From Anaerospora hongkongensis (GTDB lineage Bacteria; Bacillota; Negativicutes; Sporomusales; DSM-15969): a stretch of 64,000 nt of DNA. Below, one piece after another: positions 32,936 to 40,785 of this stretch. Position 1 is the first letter of the stretch. The number at the start of each line of letters is the position of its first letter. The notes beneath the pieces were generated by a model. It ran no database searches, was not told where the DNA came from, and saw only the letters and a program-made list of their open reading frames with translations. The position numbers and the translations under genes are program-made. Where the stretch lies: contig NZ_SLUI01000006.1 of the NCBI RefSeq assembly GCF_004339805.1, positions 229,399 to 293,398 of the forward strand, read 5' to 3'.

Positions 32936-33631
32936 ATGTTTAAAAATATAGAACGTAAAAAACTTGGTGATCAGGTTATTCATCAGCTGCAGGAAAAAAT
33001 ATCATTGGGAGAACTCAAACCGGGAGAAAAAATTCCCACGGAAACAGAACTGATGACGCTGTTTGGGGTAGGACGTTCTACAGTCCGCGAAGCGGTGCGC
33101 GTTTTAGCTAAGGCAGGTTTGCTGGAAGTTCGCCAGGGAGACGGCACCTATGTGCTGGATAGAACGAATAATCTGGAGCCGCTGGAGCATCGTCTGCGAC
33201 GGGCTTCCATATTGGAAGTGTACGAAGTTCGTCGAGCTCTCGAACTGGAGATAGCGAAGCTGGCCGCCCGGCGGAGGTCGGAAGAAGATTTGCTTGCAAT
33301 GCGCGAGAGCTTGGCAAAACGGCGGGAAGCAAGACGCGTAAATGACAAGCGCTCCTATGTTGATGCGGATCTGCTGTTTCATCTTGCTATTGCAGCTGCT
33401 AGTAAAAACAGTGTGTTAACTGATTTATATTTTAGTTTTTCCAATACAGTGCGCGATGCTTTGGATAAATTAATATCCGATCAGGAACTGCACAAAAATC
33501 AGATATCAATTCACGAACAGCTGCTGGCCGCTATTGAGCGGCAGGATGAACAGGCTGCCGTGTATTGGGCAGCGCAGAACCTGGATAGGACTATGGAAGA
33601 CCTGCAGGCGTCCTTAGGTGCAACTTGCTAA
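32936..33631 (+). CDS. GntR-family regulator, FadR/FCD type
   Basis: A 231-aa regulator: winged helix (LKPGEKIPTETELMTLFGVGRSTVREAVRVLAKAGLLEVRQGDGTYV), then an all-helical FCD ligand domain (about 90-220). It precedes the MFS gene by 70 bases and should control it. The ligand is unknown. Confidence 0.9.
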   Translation: MFKNIERKKLGDQVIHQLQEKISLGELKPGEKIPTETELMTLFGVGRSTVREAVRVLAKAGLLEVRQGDGTYVLDRTNNLEPLEHRLRRASILEVYEVRRALELEIAKLAARRRSEEDLLAMRESLAKRREARRVNDKRSYVDADLLFHLAIAAASKNSVLTDLYFSFSNTVRDALDKLISDQELHKNQISIHEQLLAAIERQDEQAAVYWAAQNLDRTMEDLQASLGATC

Positions 33632-33701
33632 GAGGCCGGCAGAATCAGCTGGCGGATAGTGATTATAAACATCAGATGATATGTTGAATTGGAGGCGCGT
33701 T

Positions 33702-34871
33702 ATGAAAAACCGTTTTATTTGGTTATTGTCATCAGGACATATGTGTACAGATTTAAATCAGGGAGCCTTAACCGCGATATTACCTTTTCTAATTATGGAG
33801 AGAGATCTTAGCTATACAGCTGCCGCCGGTCTGGTATTCGCCGCAACCTTTATTTCATCTGTTATTCAGCCAGTCTTTGGTCATTATGCCGATAAAGCAG
33901 CAAAGCCATTGCTGATGCCGGCAGGGCTGTTAATGGCAGGGTTAGGGCTTGCTGCAACAGGATTTTTGGCAGACTACTGGTCTCTTTTTGGCGCGGTTAC
34001 GATTAGTGGTATCGGAATTGCCGCATTTCATCCTGAAGCAGCCCGAATCGCAAACCATGTTTCCGGCGCCAAAAAAGGAACCGGCATCAGCATTTTTGCC
34101 GTTGGCGGAACGGTTGGCTTTGCACTAGGCCCGGTTGTCGCCACAAGTGCATTATTAATCTGGGGATTGAAAGGAACCATTGTGTTAATCGTACCGGCTG
34201 TTTTAATGGCAGCCGTCCTAATGGCTGCTGCAAAGCGTATGCAAGAATTTCAGCCGGGTGCCAAAGTGCCAGATCATGTGACTAAGCTTGTGACTGCCCG
34301 CGATGAATGGGGACCGTTTTCTAAGCTTACCATCATTGTTTTCTGCCGTTCGATTATTTTCTATGGCCTGAATACCTTTATTCCTTTATATTGGATTCAT
34401 ATATTCCAGCAATCGAATGCTGCCGGTGGAACAGCCTTAACAATTTTATTTGGTATTGGGGCTGTGGGAACCTTGTTTGGAGGCCGCCTGGCAGATCGCT
34501 TTGGCCATATTAAAATGATCCGGATCGGCTGTGCAGCATTACTTCCCTTATTGCTGGCTTTTGCCTACCTTGATAATGTTACGCTAGCGACATTGCTCCT
34601 TATCCCGATCGGGCTGGCTCTTTTCGGGCCTTACAGCCCTATGGTTGTACTGGGGCAAAAGTACTTGTCTAACCGTATTGGACTGGCTTCTGGTGTTACC
34701 CTGGGGCTAGCTGTAAGTGTAGGCGGCATTGTAACACCTATGTTGGGCTGGTATGCTGATCACTATGGCCTGCCAGCCGCTATGCAGCTGTTGGCGTATG
34801 TCCCCATCGCAGCAGCAGTCATGGCCTTTACTTTACCGGTTCCAGGACGAACTGGGTCAGCAAAGCAGTAA
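33702..34871 (+). CDS. Fsr-like MFS transporter (fosmidomycin-resistance family)
   Basis: A 389-aa, 12-helix transporter. SSGHMCTDLNQGALTAILPFL at the start and GIGIAAFHPEAARIANHVSG in helix 4/5 are strong signatures of the Fsr/YfnC group. ATG 33702 follows GGAGGCGCG; the frame is open from 33681. Paired with the GntR regulator. Ends before a long hairpin. Confidence 0.87.
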   Translation: MKNRFIWLLSSGHMCTDLNQGALTAILPFLIMERDLSYTAAAGLVFAATFISSVIQPVFGHYADKAAKPLLMPAGLLMAGLGLAATGFLADYWSLFGAVTISGIGIAAFHPEAARIANHVSGAKKGTGISIFAVGGTVGFALGPVVATSALLIWGLKGTIVLIVPAVLMAAVLMAAAKRMQEFQPGAKVPDHVTKLVTARDEWGPFSKLTIIVFCRSIIFYGLNTFIPLYWIHIFQQSNAAGGTALTILFGIGAVGTLFGGRLADRFGHIKMIRIGCAALLPLLLAFAYLDNVTLATLLLIPIGLALFGPYSPMVVLGQKYLSNRIGLASGVTLGLAVSVGGIVTPMLGWYADHYGLPAAMQLLAYVPIAAAVMAFTLPVPGRTGSAKQ

Positions 34872-34880
34872 TAAGCAGAA

Positions 34881-34931
34881 AAGTCGAAGACCTCCATCCT
34901 TGTAAGAGGGTTGGAGGTCTTCGACTTTGTT
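34881..34931. terminator. Long hairpin between the MFS and ABM genes
   Basis: Perfect 16-bp stem (34881-34896 with 34912-34927) around 15 bases. The T-tract is short, but its position between convergent genes suits a terminator. Confidence 0.65.
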
Positions 34932-34942
34932 AAAGCCATAAA

Positions 34943-35227
34943 TTAGAATAGCTTCTTATAAAGCAGAACTGGCAGCTCTTTTTCAAATTGTGCTAGTTGC
35001 TGTACTAAGGTAATAAAATGCGAAGTTTCCGTATGTCTTTTTAAAGCTTCAAGGTCTTCCCATTCCTCAATCAGGGTAAGGTTGTTTGGGTTGTCTAATT
35101 CCTGAAATAATTCATAGGAAATACAACCTTGCTCTTTTACAGTCTCCTGCACCAATAACTGATAAAGAACAAGAGCCTCAGGTAAAGAGTTTTCTTTTAT
35201 TATGCTGCGTGCAATTACTTTTATCAT
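34943..35227 (-). CDS. Antibiotic biosynthesis monooxygenase (ABM)-domain protein
   Basis: A 94-aa ferredoxin-like alpha/beta protein: CISYELFQELDNPNNLTLIEEWEDLEALKRHTETSHF is the ABM/YgiN pattern. Members are cofactor-free quinol or small-molecule oxygenases, or act in aldehyde/quinone defence. In an anaerobe the role is unclear. It lies 47 bases downstream of the LysE gene, in the same direction. Confidence 0.85.
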   Translation of the reverse strand: MIKVIARSIIKENSLPEALVLYQLLVQETVKEQGCISYELFQELDNPNNLTLIEEWEDLEALKRHTETSHFITLVQQLAQFEKELPVLLYKKLF

Positions 35228-35274
35228 TGAAATTCTCCTGGCTGACTTTTAGTTAAAAATCCTTTTTTAATATG

Positions 35275-35934
35275 TTACCGTAGAAACATTCGAAATCCCA
35301 TACCGAATAGCAGAAGACCGGTAAAGGCCTTGATCGATATCTGGATTTTGGGATGGAGAAGGCGCTCCCGTACTAAGGTTATTAGGAAGATAAGCAGGGC
35401 ATACCAGGCAAAGAGCAAGCCGATAAAAATGCCGGTAAGCAGAAAGGATTGGATAAATAGGCTGCTTTGCTGATTCATGTACTGCGGAAAAATTGATAAA
35501 AAAATAAAAGAGGTTTGGACGTTCAGTATATTGGAGATAAAGCCTTTTTTAAACGAGTGGAAAAAGGGTTCCTCTGTTGGCACAGCTGTTTGTATGTCCG
35601 AATGCAGGGAGAACTGCGTTTCGCCATAGAGGTGGTAGGCATTCAGCAGACTCTTTACAGCTAAATACAAAATGTAAGCGGCACCCAATCCTTTTATTAC
35701 TCCTTGTAGTCCTGGCGACTGCATGATGATAAGGGAAAGGCCGAAACCGGCAAATAAAGCGTGAAGAAACATGGAACAAGCAACACCAAGGACATTGTAA
35801 GCAGCTGCTTTGTGACCTAAAACCATTCCGGACTGCAAAATTAACACCTGATTGGCTCCCGGTGAGATGATCATCAAGAGAATGATGATGACAAAGGAAT
35901 ACAAATCTGATCCCTGTATAAAAATAAAACTCAT
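35275..35934 (-). CDS. LysE/RhtB-family amino acid exporter
   Basis: A 219-aa protein with six helices. The N-terminal part has SPGANQVLILQSGMVLGHKAAAYNVLGV, the LysE/RhtB signature, and a central cytoplasmic loop (about 105-130). Exports amino acids or analogues. The divergent LysR gene at 36267, across the small membrane gene, may regulate it. Confidence 0.87.
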   Translation of the reverse strand: MSFIFIQGSDLYSFVIIILLMIISPGANQVLILQSGMVLGHKAAAYNVLGVACSMFLHALFAGFGLSLIIMQSPGLQGVIKGLGAAYILYLAVKSLLNAYHLYGETQFSLHSDIQTAVPTEEPFFHSFKKGFISNILNVQTSFIFLSIFPQYMNQQSSLFIQSFLLTGIFIGLLFAWYALLIFLITLVRERLLHPKIQISIKAFTGLLLFGMGFRMFLR

Positions 35935-35957
35935 CTCCAGTCTAACGTAAACTTATT

Positions 35958-36131
35958 TTAACTGTGCCTGCTTTTTCTGAACTTGTAACAAAGCCAGCGG
36001 CTGCAGTCAGTCCATAGAGCAATGACAACAAAGCCGCCGATAAAAAGCCGCTCCCAGCTAAGGCCGCTATAAAATTGGTCAATAATTAAAAAGACTACGC
36101 CTATAAGACAAATAAAGCTACAAGCGCGCAT
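35958..36131 (-). CDS. Small two-helix membrane protein (57 aa)
   Basis: A 57-aa protein with two hydrophobic segments (about 3-17 and 27-43) and a basic tail. Not recognised. ATG 36131 (or 36140) follows AAAGGG; the frame is open to 36197 but without a ribosome site. First gene of the minus-strand group with LysE and ABM. Confidence 0.55.
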   Translation of the reverse strand: MRACSFICLIGVVFLIIDQFYSGLSWERLFIGGFVVIALWTDCSRWLCYKFRKSRHS

Positions 36132-36233
36132 CACATTCATCCCTTTCCATTGGTACTGTGCAGTGCATTTATTGTTGTTGCAATTATAACACAGCACAAA
36201 CTATAATAAAATTATCGAAAATATATAGCTACT

Positions 36234-36248
36234 ATACCTTAAAAGTAT
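36234..36248. promoter_or_regulatory. LysR-type box
   Basis: ATAC-N7-GTAT (36234-36248) within CTATAC...GTATAG, the T-N11-A form of LysR operators, 18 bases before the LysR start codon and on the side of the divergent LysE group. Probably autoregulatory. Confidence 0.6.
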
Positions 36249-36266
36249 AGAATGTGAGGCATTGAT

Positions 36267-37166
36267 ATGGATATAAGGGATATGAAACACTTTGCTGCAA
36301 TTGTGGAAGAAGGAAATATCAGCCATGCTGCCAGGCGGCTTAATATAGCGCAGCCACCTCTCAGTAAACAAATGAAGCAACTGGAAGATGAACTTGGTGT
36401 TCAATTGTTTGAACGCGGCAGCCGGAGAATAAGGCTCACGGAAGCCGGCCGTCTGCTGCGGGAAAGAGTAGAGCAAATATTGGGCTTAGTGGATGGTACG
36501 GTTAAAGAGCTTACCGACCTTAACTCCGGCTTGACAGGTACTTTGTCTATCGGAACGGTAACTACCTCGGGGGCTGCCTTGCTGCCTAATTGGATTAATA
36601 AATTTCATACTTTGTATCCGAATGTTACATTTCAACTGTGGGAAGGTGACGGATACCGGATCTTAGAATTATTAGATAACCGCGTTATTGAAATTGGGAT
36701 TATCAGAGCACCCTTTGATTCTCAAATTTATGAATCCATCACACTGCCTGATGAGCCGTTAGTAGTAGCGATGAAAAGGGATGGACGTATTTGCGGTGAA
36801 GATCCTGACAAGATCCGGCTTAGTGAACTGGCGGGTCAGCCGTTAATTATCCCGCTGCGGTGGAAAAGCATGGTTTTAGGCTGGTGTGAGCGGGCTGGAT
36901 TTAAACCGACAATTATCTGTGTAAGTGACGGTATCATTCATAATCTATTATGGGCCAAGCTGGGCATTGGTATAGCCTTAGTGCCTGACTTCAGTAAAGA
37001 GCTTGTTGTGGATTCGGGACTGATATATAAGACCGTAGCCGAGCCAACGATAGCTACTCATACAGAAATTGTCTGGGTACGCAACCGCAATTTATCAGCA
37101 AGCAGCAAACACTTTTTGAATTTATTTAAAGAAATGATTCCCGGGAATGGCACCGGAAATCAGTGA
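36267..37166 (+). CDS. LysR-family regulator (CzcR/CidR-like)
   Basis: A 299-aa regulator: N-terminal winged helix (GNISHAARRLNIAQPPLSKQMKQLEDELGVQLFERG) and a periplasmic-binding-protein-like effector domain (about 90-295). A LysR-type box lies directly upstream, so it probably controls itself and the divergent small protein/LysE/ABM genes. It overlaps the frame leading into the MGMT gene. Confidence 0.9.
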   Translation: MDIRDMKHFAAIVEEGNISHAARRLNIAQPPLSKQMKQLEDELGVQLFERGSRRIRLTEAGRLLRERVEQILGLVDGTVKELTDLNSGLTGTLSIGTVTTSGAALLPNWINKFHTLYPNVTFQLWEGDGYRILELLDNRVIEIGIIRAPFDSQIYESITLPDEPLVVAMKRDGRICGEDPDKIRLSELAGQPLIIPLRWKSMVLGWCERAGFKPTIICVSDGIIHNLLWAKLGIGIALVPDFSKELVVDSGLIYKTVAEPTIATHTEIVWVRNRNLSASSKHFLNLFKEMIPGNGTGNQ

Positions 37167-37180
37167 TAGAAGGTGGTTTT

Positions 37181-37486
37181 ATGAGCTTTAACGACAGAGT
37201 TTATGAGATTGTTCGCCAGATCCCTGAGGGCAAAGTTTTATCCTACGGGCAGGTTGCCTGTATGGCCGGAAGCTGGCGGGCATCCCGCGCTGTGGGCTAT
37301 GCGTTGCATCGCAATCCCTATCAGGGAAAGGTGCCTTGTCACAGGGTCGTTTTTCAGGATGGCAGGCTGGCTAAGGGCTTTGTATTTGGTGGCTCAGGTG
37401 TGCAGCGTCAGCTGCTGGAGGCGGAGGGTGTACGATTTACAGACGAAGGTTGTGTGGATATGGGCAAGTGCCGCTGGAACCCTTAA
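37181..37486 (+). CDS. MGMT-family O6-alkylguanine-binding protein, Cys retained
   Basis: A 101-aa protein that is only the C-terminal DNA-binding domain of O6-methylguanine-DNA methyltransferase: YGQVACMAGSWRASRAVGYAL and the active-site loop VPCHRVV (C53). In alkyltransferase-like ATL proteins this Cys is replaced; here it is kept, so transfer is possible. ATG 37181 follows AAGGTGG. Co-transcribed with LysR. Confidence 0.88.
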   Translation: MSFNDRVYEIVRQIPEGKVLSYGQVACMAGSWRASRAVGYALHRNPYQGKVPCHRVVFQDGRLAKGFVFGGSGVQRQLLEAEGVRFTDEGCVDMGKCRWNP

Positions 37487-37518
37487 AAACGAATGCTTTG
37501 ATAGCTCATTGATAAGCA

Positions 37519-37560
37519 AAGAGCACATCTCAGAGTAATAGTACTGCTGAAAGTGCTCTT
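37519..37560 (+). terminator. Hairpin after the MGMT gene
   Basis: AAGAGCAC (37519-37526) pairs with GTGCTCTT (37553-37560), but no T-tract follows. Weak terminator candidate. Confidence 0.35.
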
Positions 37561-37587
37561 GGGTGAATCGTCGTTTGATTTATGTAC

Positions 37588-38217
37588 TTAATCGTCTTGC
37601 TTTTTAATGCGTTCTGGCTCAAGCGGTTTCAATGCAGGGTGTACGGAGGACGGAAAAGGAGCAGGGGAGTACGTGTATTTACTGGAGCGCTCTATTCTTA
37701 AAACAGTGAGAATAATAGCACGCATGATCGATACGACAGCAAGCATGATAAAAAATGTGTAGCTATACTGCCAATTGTATATCCTGAGAATATCAAAGTA
37801 GGCTAAGGCAGGCAGCAAGATAAAAGAGTAGCCTGCTTCTGTAATGACTGACCAGAGAAAAAAAGTTTTCCAGGAGTGGCAATATTGGTAGACCAGCATA
37901 AAGCCTAAAGGAACAATTGTTAGATCATTTAAGAATAGGGCATGGCCAAGCGGAAGGCGCTTGACCGCATAAACCCAAAGTGCGGCGGAGGCACCTGAAT
38001 CATCCATAATTACACGGAAAACCGCTATAAAGGAACCAAATAATAAAATCTGGCTTAAACGATGTTTGTCTACATATTTCCACCAGACTGTGTAGGCAGC
38101 AGCTATACCAGCAATAATCATCCACCAGCGAATAGTGAACAGGTTAATGCGCCACTCCGTGAGCTGATAAAACCATAGCTCAAGTCTGGTTTGGTGAATT
38201 AACTCAATAAGATCCAC
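37588..38217 (-). CDS. Multi-helix membrane protein (CBO0543-like)
   Basis: A 209-aa protein with about six helices and an N-terminal amphipathic stretch; a Pro-rich cytoplasmic tail (SPAPFPSSVHPALKPLEPERIKK) follows the last helix. Its pattern resembles the CBO0543 group of Firmicute membrane proteins of unknown function. ATG 38217 follows AGGAGGTGTC. It stands alone. Confidence 0.65.
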   Translation of the reverse strand: MDLIELIHQTRLELWFYQLTEWRINLFTIRWWMIIAGIAAAYTVWWKYVDKHRLSQILLFGSFIAVFRVIMDDSGASAALWVYAVKRLPLGHALFLNDLTIVPLGFMLVYQYCHSWKTFFLWSVITEAGYSFILLPALAYFDILRIYNWQYSYTFFIMLAVVSIMRAIILTVLRIERSSKYTYSPAPFPSSVHPALKPLEPERIKKQDD

Positions 38218-38389
38218 TTAGACACCTCCTCCTATCAAAATAGGGTTCCACAGGGCTAAATGTTTTATGTAACAAGCAAAATTGAAATAGATACAAGGGC
38301 GGATTTGCGAAACGGATAATTTATCAGTATACTATAACTGCTGTTTGCCAACAGCTTGCATCAAAATGTACATATGAGGAGAACTGATT

Positions 38390-38692
38390 ATGAGCAGAGA
38401 AAAAATGCTAAATAGAGAGCTGCTTGTGGCTGCTGTTGAAAAATTCTGTTCCGAGAATTACAAGAAATTTGCTGTGTCAGGATTAATTCATAAAGGTGGA
38501 CATCGTCATCGAGTGGAAATTGAAGCGGATGGTATGAATTTTTATGTTGATTTTCACTTTAAAGTAAATGGCAGTACCTCAATTGATGTATCCAGTGGAC
38601 AGCACCAGGACAAGAAGAAGCAAATTATGGCGGCTATACTTGCTGAACCGGCATACTTGCTGCCTTCAGCAGGCAATAAAGCAGTAAAATAA
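38390..38692 (+). CDS. Small soluble protein of unknown function (100 aa)
   Basis: Not recognised. An N-terminal helix is followed by a His-rich beta segment (HKGGHRHRVEIEADGMNFYVDFHFKVNGSTSIDV) and a C-terminal helix. It has its own ribosome site (GAGGAG) and strong terminator, so it is a real single gene. Confidence 0.65.
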   Translation: MSREKMLNRELLVAAVEKFCSENYKKFAVSGLIHKGGHRHRVEIEADGMNFYVDFHFKVNGSTSIDVSSGQHQDKKKQIMAAILAEPAYLLPSAGNKAVK

Positions 38693-38702
38693 ATTCATAT
38701 GT

Positions 38703-38738
38703 AAAAAGCCTAAACCAAACGGTTTAGGCTTTTTTTTA
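38703..38738. terminator. Strong terminator
   Basis: AAAAAGCCTAAACC-AAAC-GGTTTAGGCTTTTTTTT (38703-38738), between the 100-aa gene and the convergent TIGR03943 gene. Confidence 0.9.
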
Positions 38739-39527
38739 ACTAGGTGGAAAGACATAAGGGGCTTTTGGTTCGGGGACTTTTTTTACGGAAGTGAGTTTTA
38801 TGGACGGTACCATTTTGTCTTCGTAGGGAACTTGCTGAATGCGGCCTGTGACTGTGAGCCACATCCCTTCTTCGTAATCGGCCTTATCCTCTGCTTCACA
38901 TAAAATTCCATAAGGAAGAGCGTCTGCTGTACAGCATACAACTACATAGCGTACCAGGGAAAATTGCTTAGGAGTGGCTCCTGGAGGTGTGAAGACAAAG
39001 CCGGTCATGGTAATCTCTTTATCAACATAATCCTGAGTGAAGAACTGCAGTTCATTCATAATTTCTGTATAATCCTTGTCAGTAACTTTAATTAGCGGTG
39101 CCTGGCGGAGCGTAGCAGCCAGGGGACGTGACATTTCATAAACGGCCATTGTAGAGGCAGCCGTTTGGCTGTTGAGCCCTTTGGTGCCAACAAGATTGGC
39201 GTTGAGAACGTGATCGGGCAGTGCGAAGGCCAGCAGCAGAACAACTATAAAGGGGAGATACGACCAGCGGCTGCCGTGCTTGTGCGGTTCATGAAGGGGC
39301 GCAATGGGACGGTAAATGGTCAGCAACTGGGCAGCAAGCATGGGGATGAGAAGATAAGCCGCAATTTCCAGCATACTGGAAAACTTAGGATTGATATAGA
39401 GGGTCAATTGCTCTGTTTTAATGAGCCAGATCAGCAAAATGATAAAGCCAAGCAAAATGGCAGACCGTAAGAGCGCATCCCAGTCCAATACATATTTGCT
39501 TCGCAACTTGTGCCTCAAAATGGTCAC
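38736..39527 (-). CDS. TIGR03943/YcgQ-like membrane protein
   Basis: A 263-aa protein with about three N-terminal helices, then a large extracytoplasmic domain (about 110-263) containing VVCCTADALPYGI. This is the partner of YraQ/YcgR-type permeases; the Bacillus pair ycgRQ is zinc-regulated. I see no zinc-regulator box upstream here. It follows the permease gene by 6 bases. Confidence 0.82.
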   Translation of the reverse strand: MTILRHKLRSKYVLDWDALLRSAILLGFIILLIWLIKTEQLTLYINPKFSSMLEIAAYLLIPMLAAQLLTIYRPIAPLHEPHKHGSRWSYLPFIVVLLLAFALPDHVLNANLVGTKGLNSQTAASTMAVYEMSRPLAATLRQAPLIKVTDKDYTEIMNELQFFTQDYVDKEITMTGFVFTPPGATPKQFSLVRYVVVCCTADALPYGILCEAEDKADYEEGMWLTVTGRIQQVPYEDKMVPSIKLTSVKKVPEPKAPYVFPPS

Positions 39528-39533
39528 ATCCTT

Positions 39534-40493
39534 TTACCAAAGGTTAATCAGATAAGCCGCCGCACCGCAAACAATTGTTACAATAAGGGACAGAACAATG
39601 ACAAATCGGGTCCGGAAGGAATGGAGCAGCATGAGGGTGTTTTTCAGGTCAATCATCGGACCAAACACCATAAAGGCGACTAGTGAGCCCGGTGAAAAGC
39701 TGGTTGCAAAAGAAGCGGCGATAAAAGCATCGGCAGCGGAGCAGACGGAAATGACAAAGGCAAACAGCATCATTACACCAATTGACAAGAAAGTATCCTG
39801 TCCAACGCTAAGCAATATCGAGCGGGGCAGCATGACCTGGGAAAGTGCTCCCAGCATCGACCCTAACAATAAATATTTACCCATTTCAAAAAATTCGCTG
39901 CTGACATCATGAATGGTTTGGACGAGCTTTCCGGAAAGCGACATTCTGCTTGAGCGATGCTTTTCTGCATGTGGTCCGCAGCAGTTGCAGGCATGATGAT
40001 GACCGGAATCTGCTCTCAGTTCATTGCCTTTGAAGAAAATACTGGTTAACCAGCCTGCCAGGCAGGCGATGAGAAAAGTTGTTCCCAAACGGAAGATCAC
40101 CATAGTGCCGTTTAGCTTAAAGGCAAAGGACGTAGCAGCAGTTACTACCGGGTTAATAATCGGCGCTGCCAGCATAAAAGCAATTGCCGTGTGCAGGGGA
40201 ACCCCCTTCATAACCAGCCGGCGGATAATCGGAACCATACCACAATCACATACGGGAAAAATGATGCCCAGCAAAGCGGCAGGTATGATGCTCAACAGCT
40301 TCTTGCGGGGGATAATTTTCCGGATCGTCTCTTCGGAGACGAAATTATTTATAATCCCAGAAACAACTACACTGAAGAGGACAAACGGCAAGGCTTCCAG
40401 GACAATACTCAGCAGGATAATTTTAAAATTATTGATTGTTCCCCAATCGATATAAACCGATAGTGCAGCGAGATTTGCCGGTAATTTATCCAA
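39534..40493 (-). CDS. DUF318-family permease (YcgR/ArsP-like)
   Basis: A 319-aa membrane protein with about eight helices in two halves. The signature GIIFPVCDCGMVPIIRRL and the mirrored ISVCSAADAFIAASF motif fit the family; the loop between the halves carries a His/Cys cluster (GHHHACNCCGPH) that could bind metal. Members export metals, metalloids or organoarsenicals. With the TIGR03943 gene it forms a two-gene operon. It starts close to the palindrome at 40599. Confidence 0.83.
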   Translation of the reverse strand: MDKLPANLAALSVYIDWGTINNFKIILLSIVLEALPFVLFSVVVSGIINNFVSEETIRKIIPRKKLLSIIPAALLGIIFPVCDCGMVPIIRRLVMKGVPLHTAIAFMLAAPIINPVVTAATSFAFKLNGTMVIFRLGTTFLIACLAGWLTSIFFKGNELRADSGHHHACNCCGPHAEKHRSSRMSLSGKLVQTIHDVSSEFFEMGKYLLLGSMLGALSQVMLPRSILLSVGQDTFLSIGVMMLFAFVISVCSAADAFIAASFATSFSPGSLVAFMVFGPMIDLKNTLMLLHSFRTRFVIVLSLIVTIVCGAAAYLINLW

Positions 40494-40598
40494 ATGAATC
40501 TCCTCCGGTCTGGCAGGCAGTAGAGTGGTATCGGTTCATTGTATTCCTTAATCCTGTAAATATGAGAACTCAGCTGCAAAATTTTGTCAGCCATAGCC

Positions 40599-40621
40599 GT
40601 TGTTATACCGGGTATAACAAC
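40599..40621. promoter_or_regulatory. Perfect 23-bp palindrome upstream of the BCCT operon
   Basis: GTTGTTATACC-G-GGTATAACAAC. Its core is TTATAC-N3-GTATAA, the T-N11-A form of LysR sites. It ends 7 bases before the -35 at 40629, i.e. it is centred near -54 of the predicted start. Confidence 0.75.
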
Positions 40622-40628
40622 AGGGTAT

Positions 40629-40657
40629 TTTACTGAAAACTCCAAAGTTTCTATAAT
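40629..40657 (+). promoter_or_regulatory. Promoter of the BCCT operon
   Basis: TTTACT (40629-40634), 17-bp spacer, TATAAT (40652-40657). Leader of about 120 bases to the ATG. The rest of the 40494-40785 gap holds the palindrome and nothing else I recognise. Confidence 0.62.
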
Positions 40658-40785
40658 TAGTGAGAGTGCGTGAAGGTTATAACATTCCTTGCTGACGAAT
40701 TTTACCGTATGCAGCAATCACGTGAAATAACAAGAAAGGCGGTACAGGAAAATAAGAATCCTAATCTGCAGGGAGGAACGTAATC

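Noticed and set aside
40494-40600. Zur box for the YcgR/YcgQ-like permease pair
   Set aside because: No sequence like the Bacillus Zur site was visible upstream, so zinc control is not claimed.
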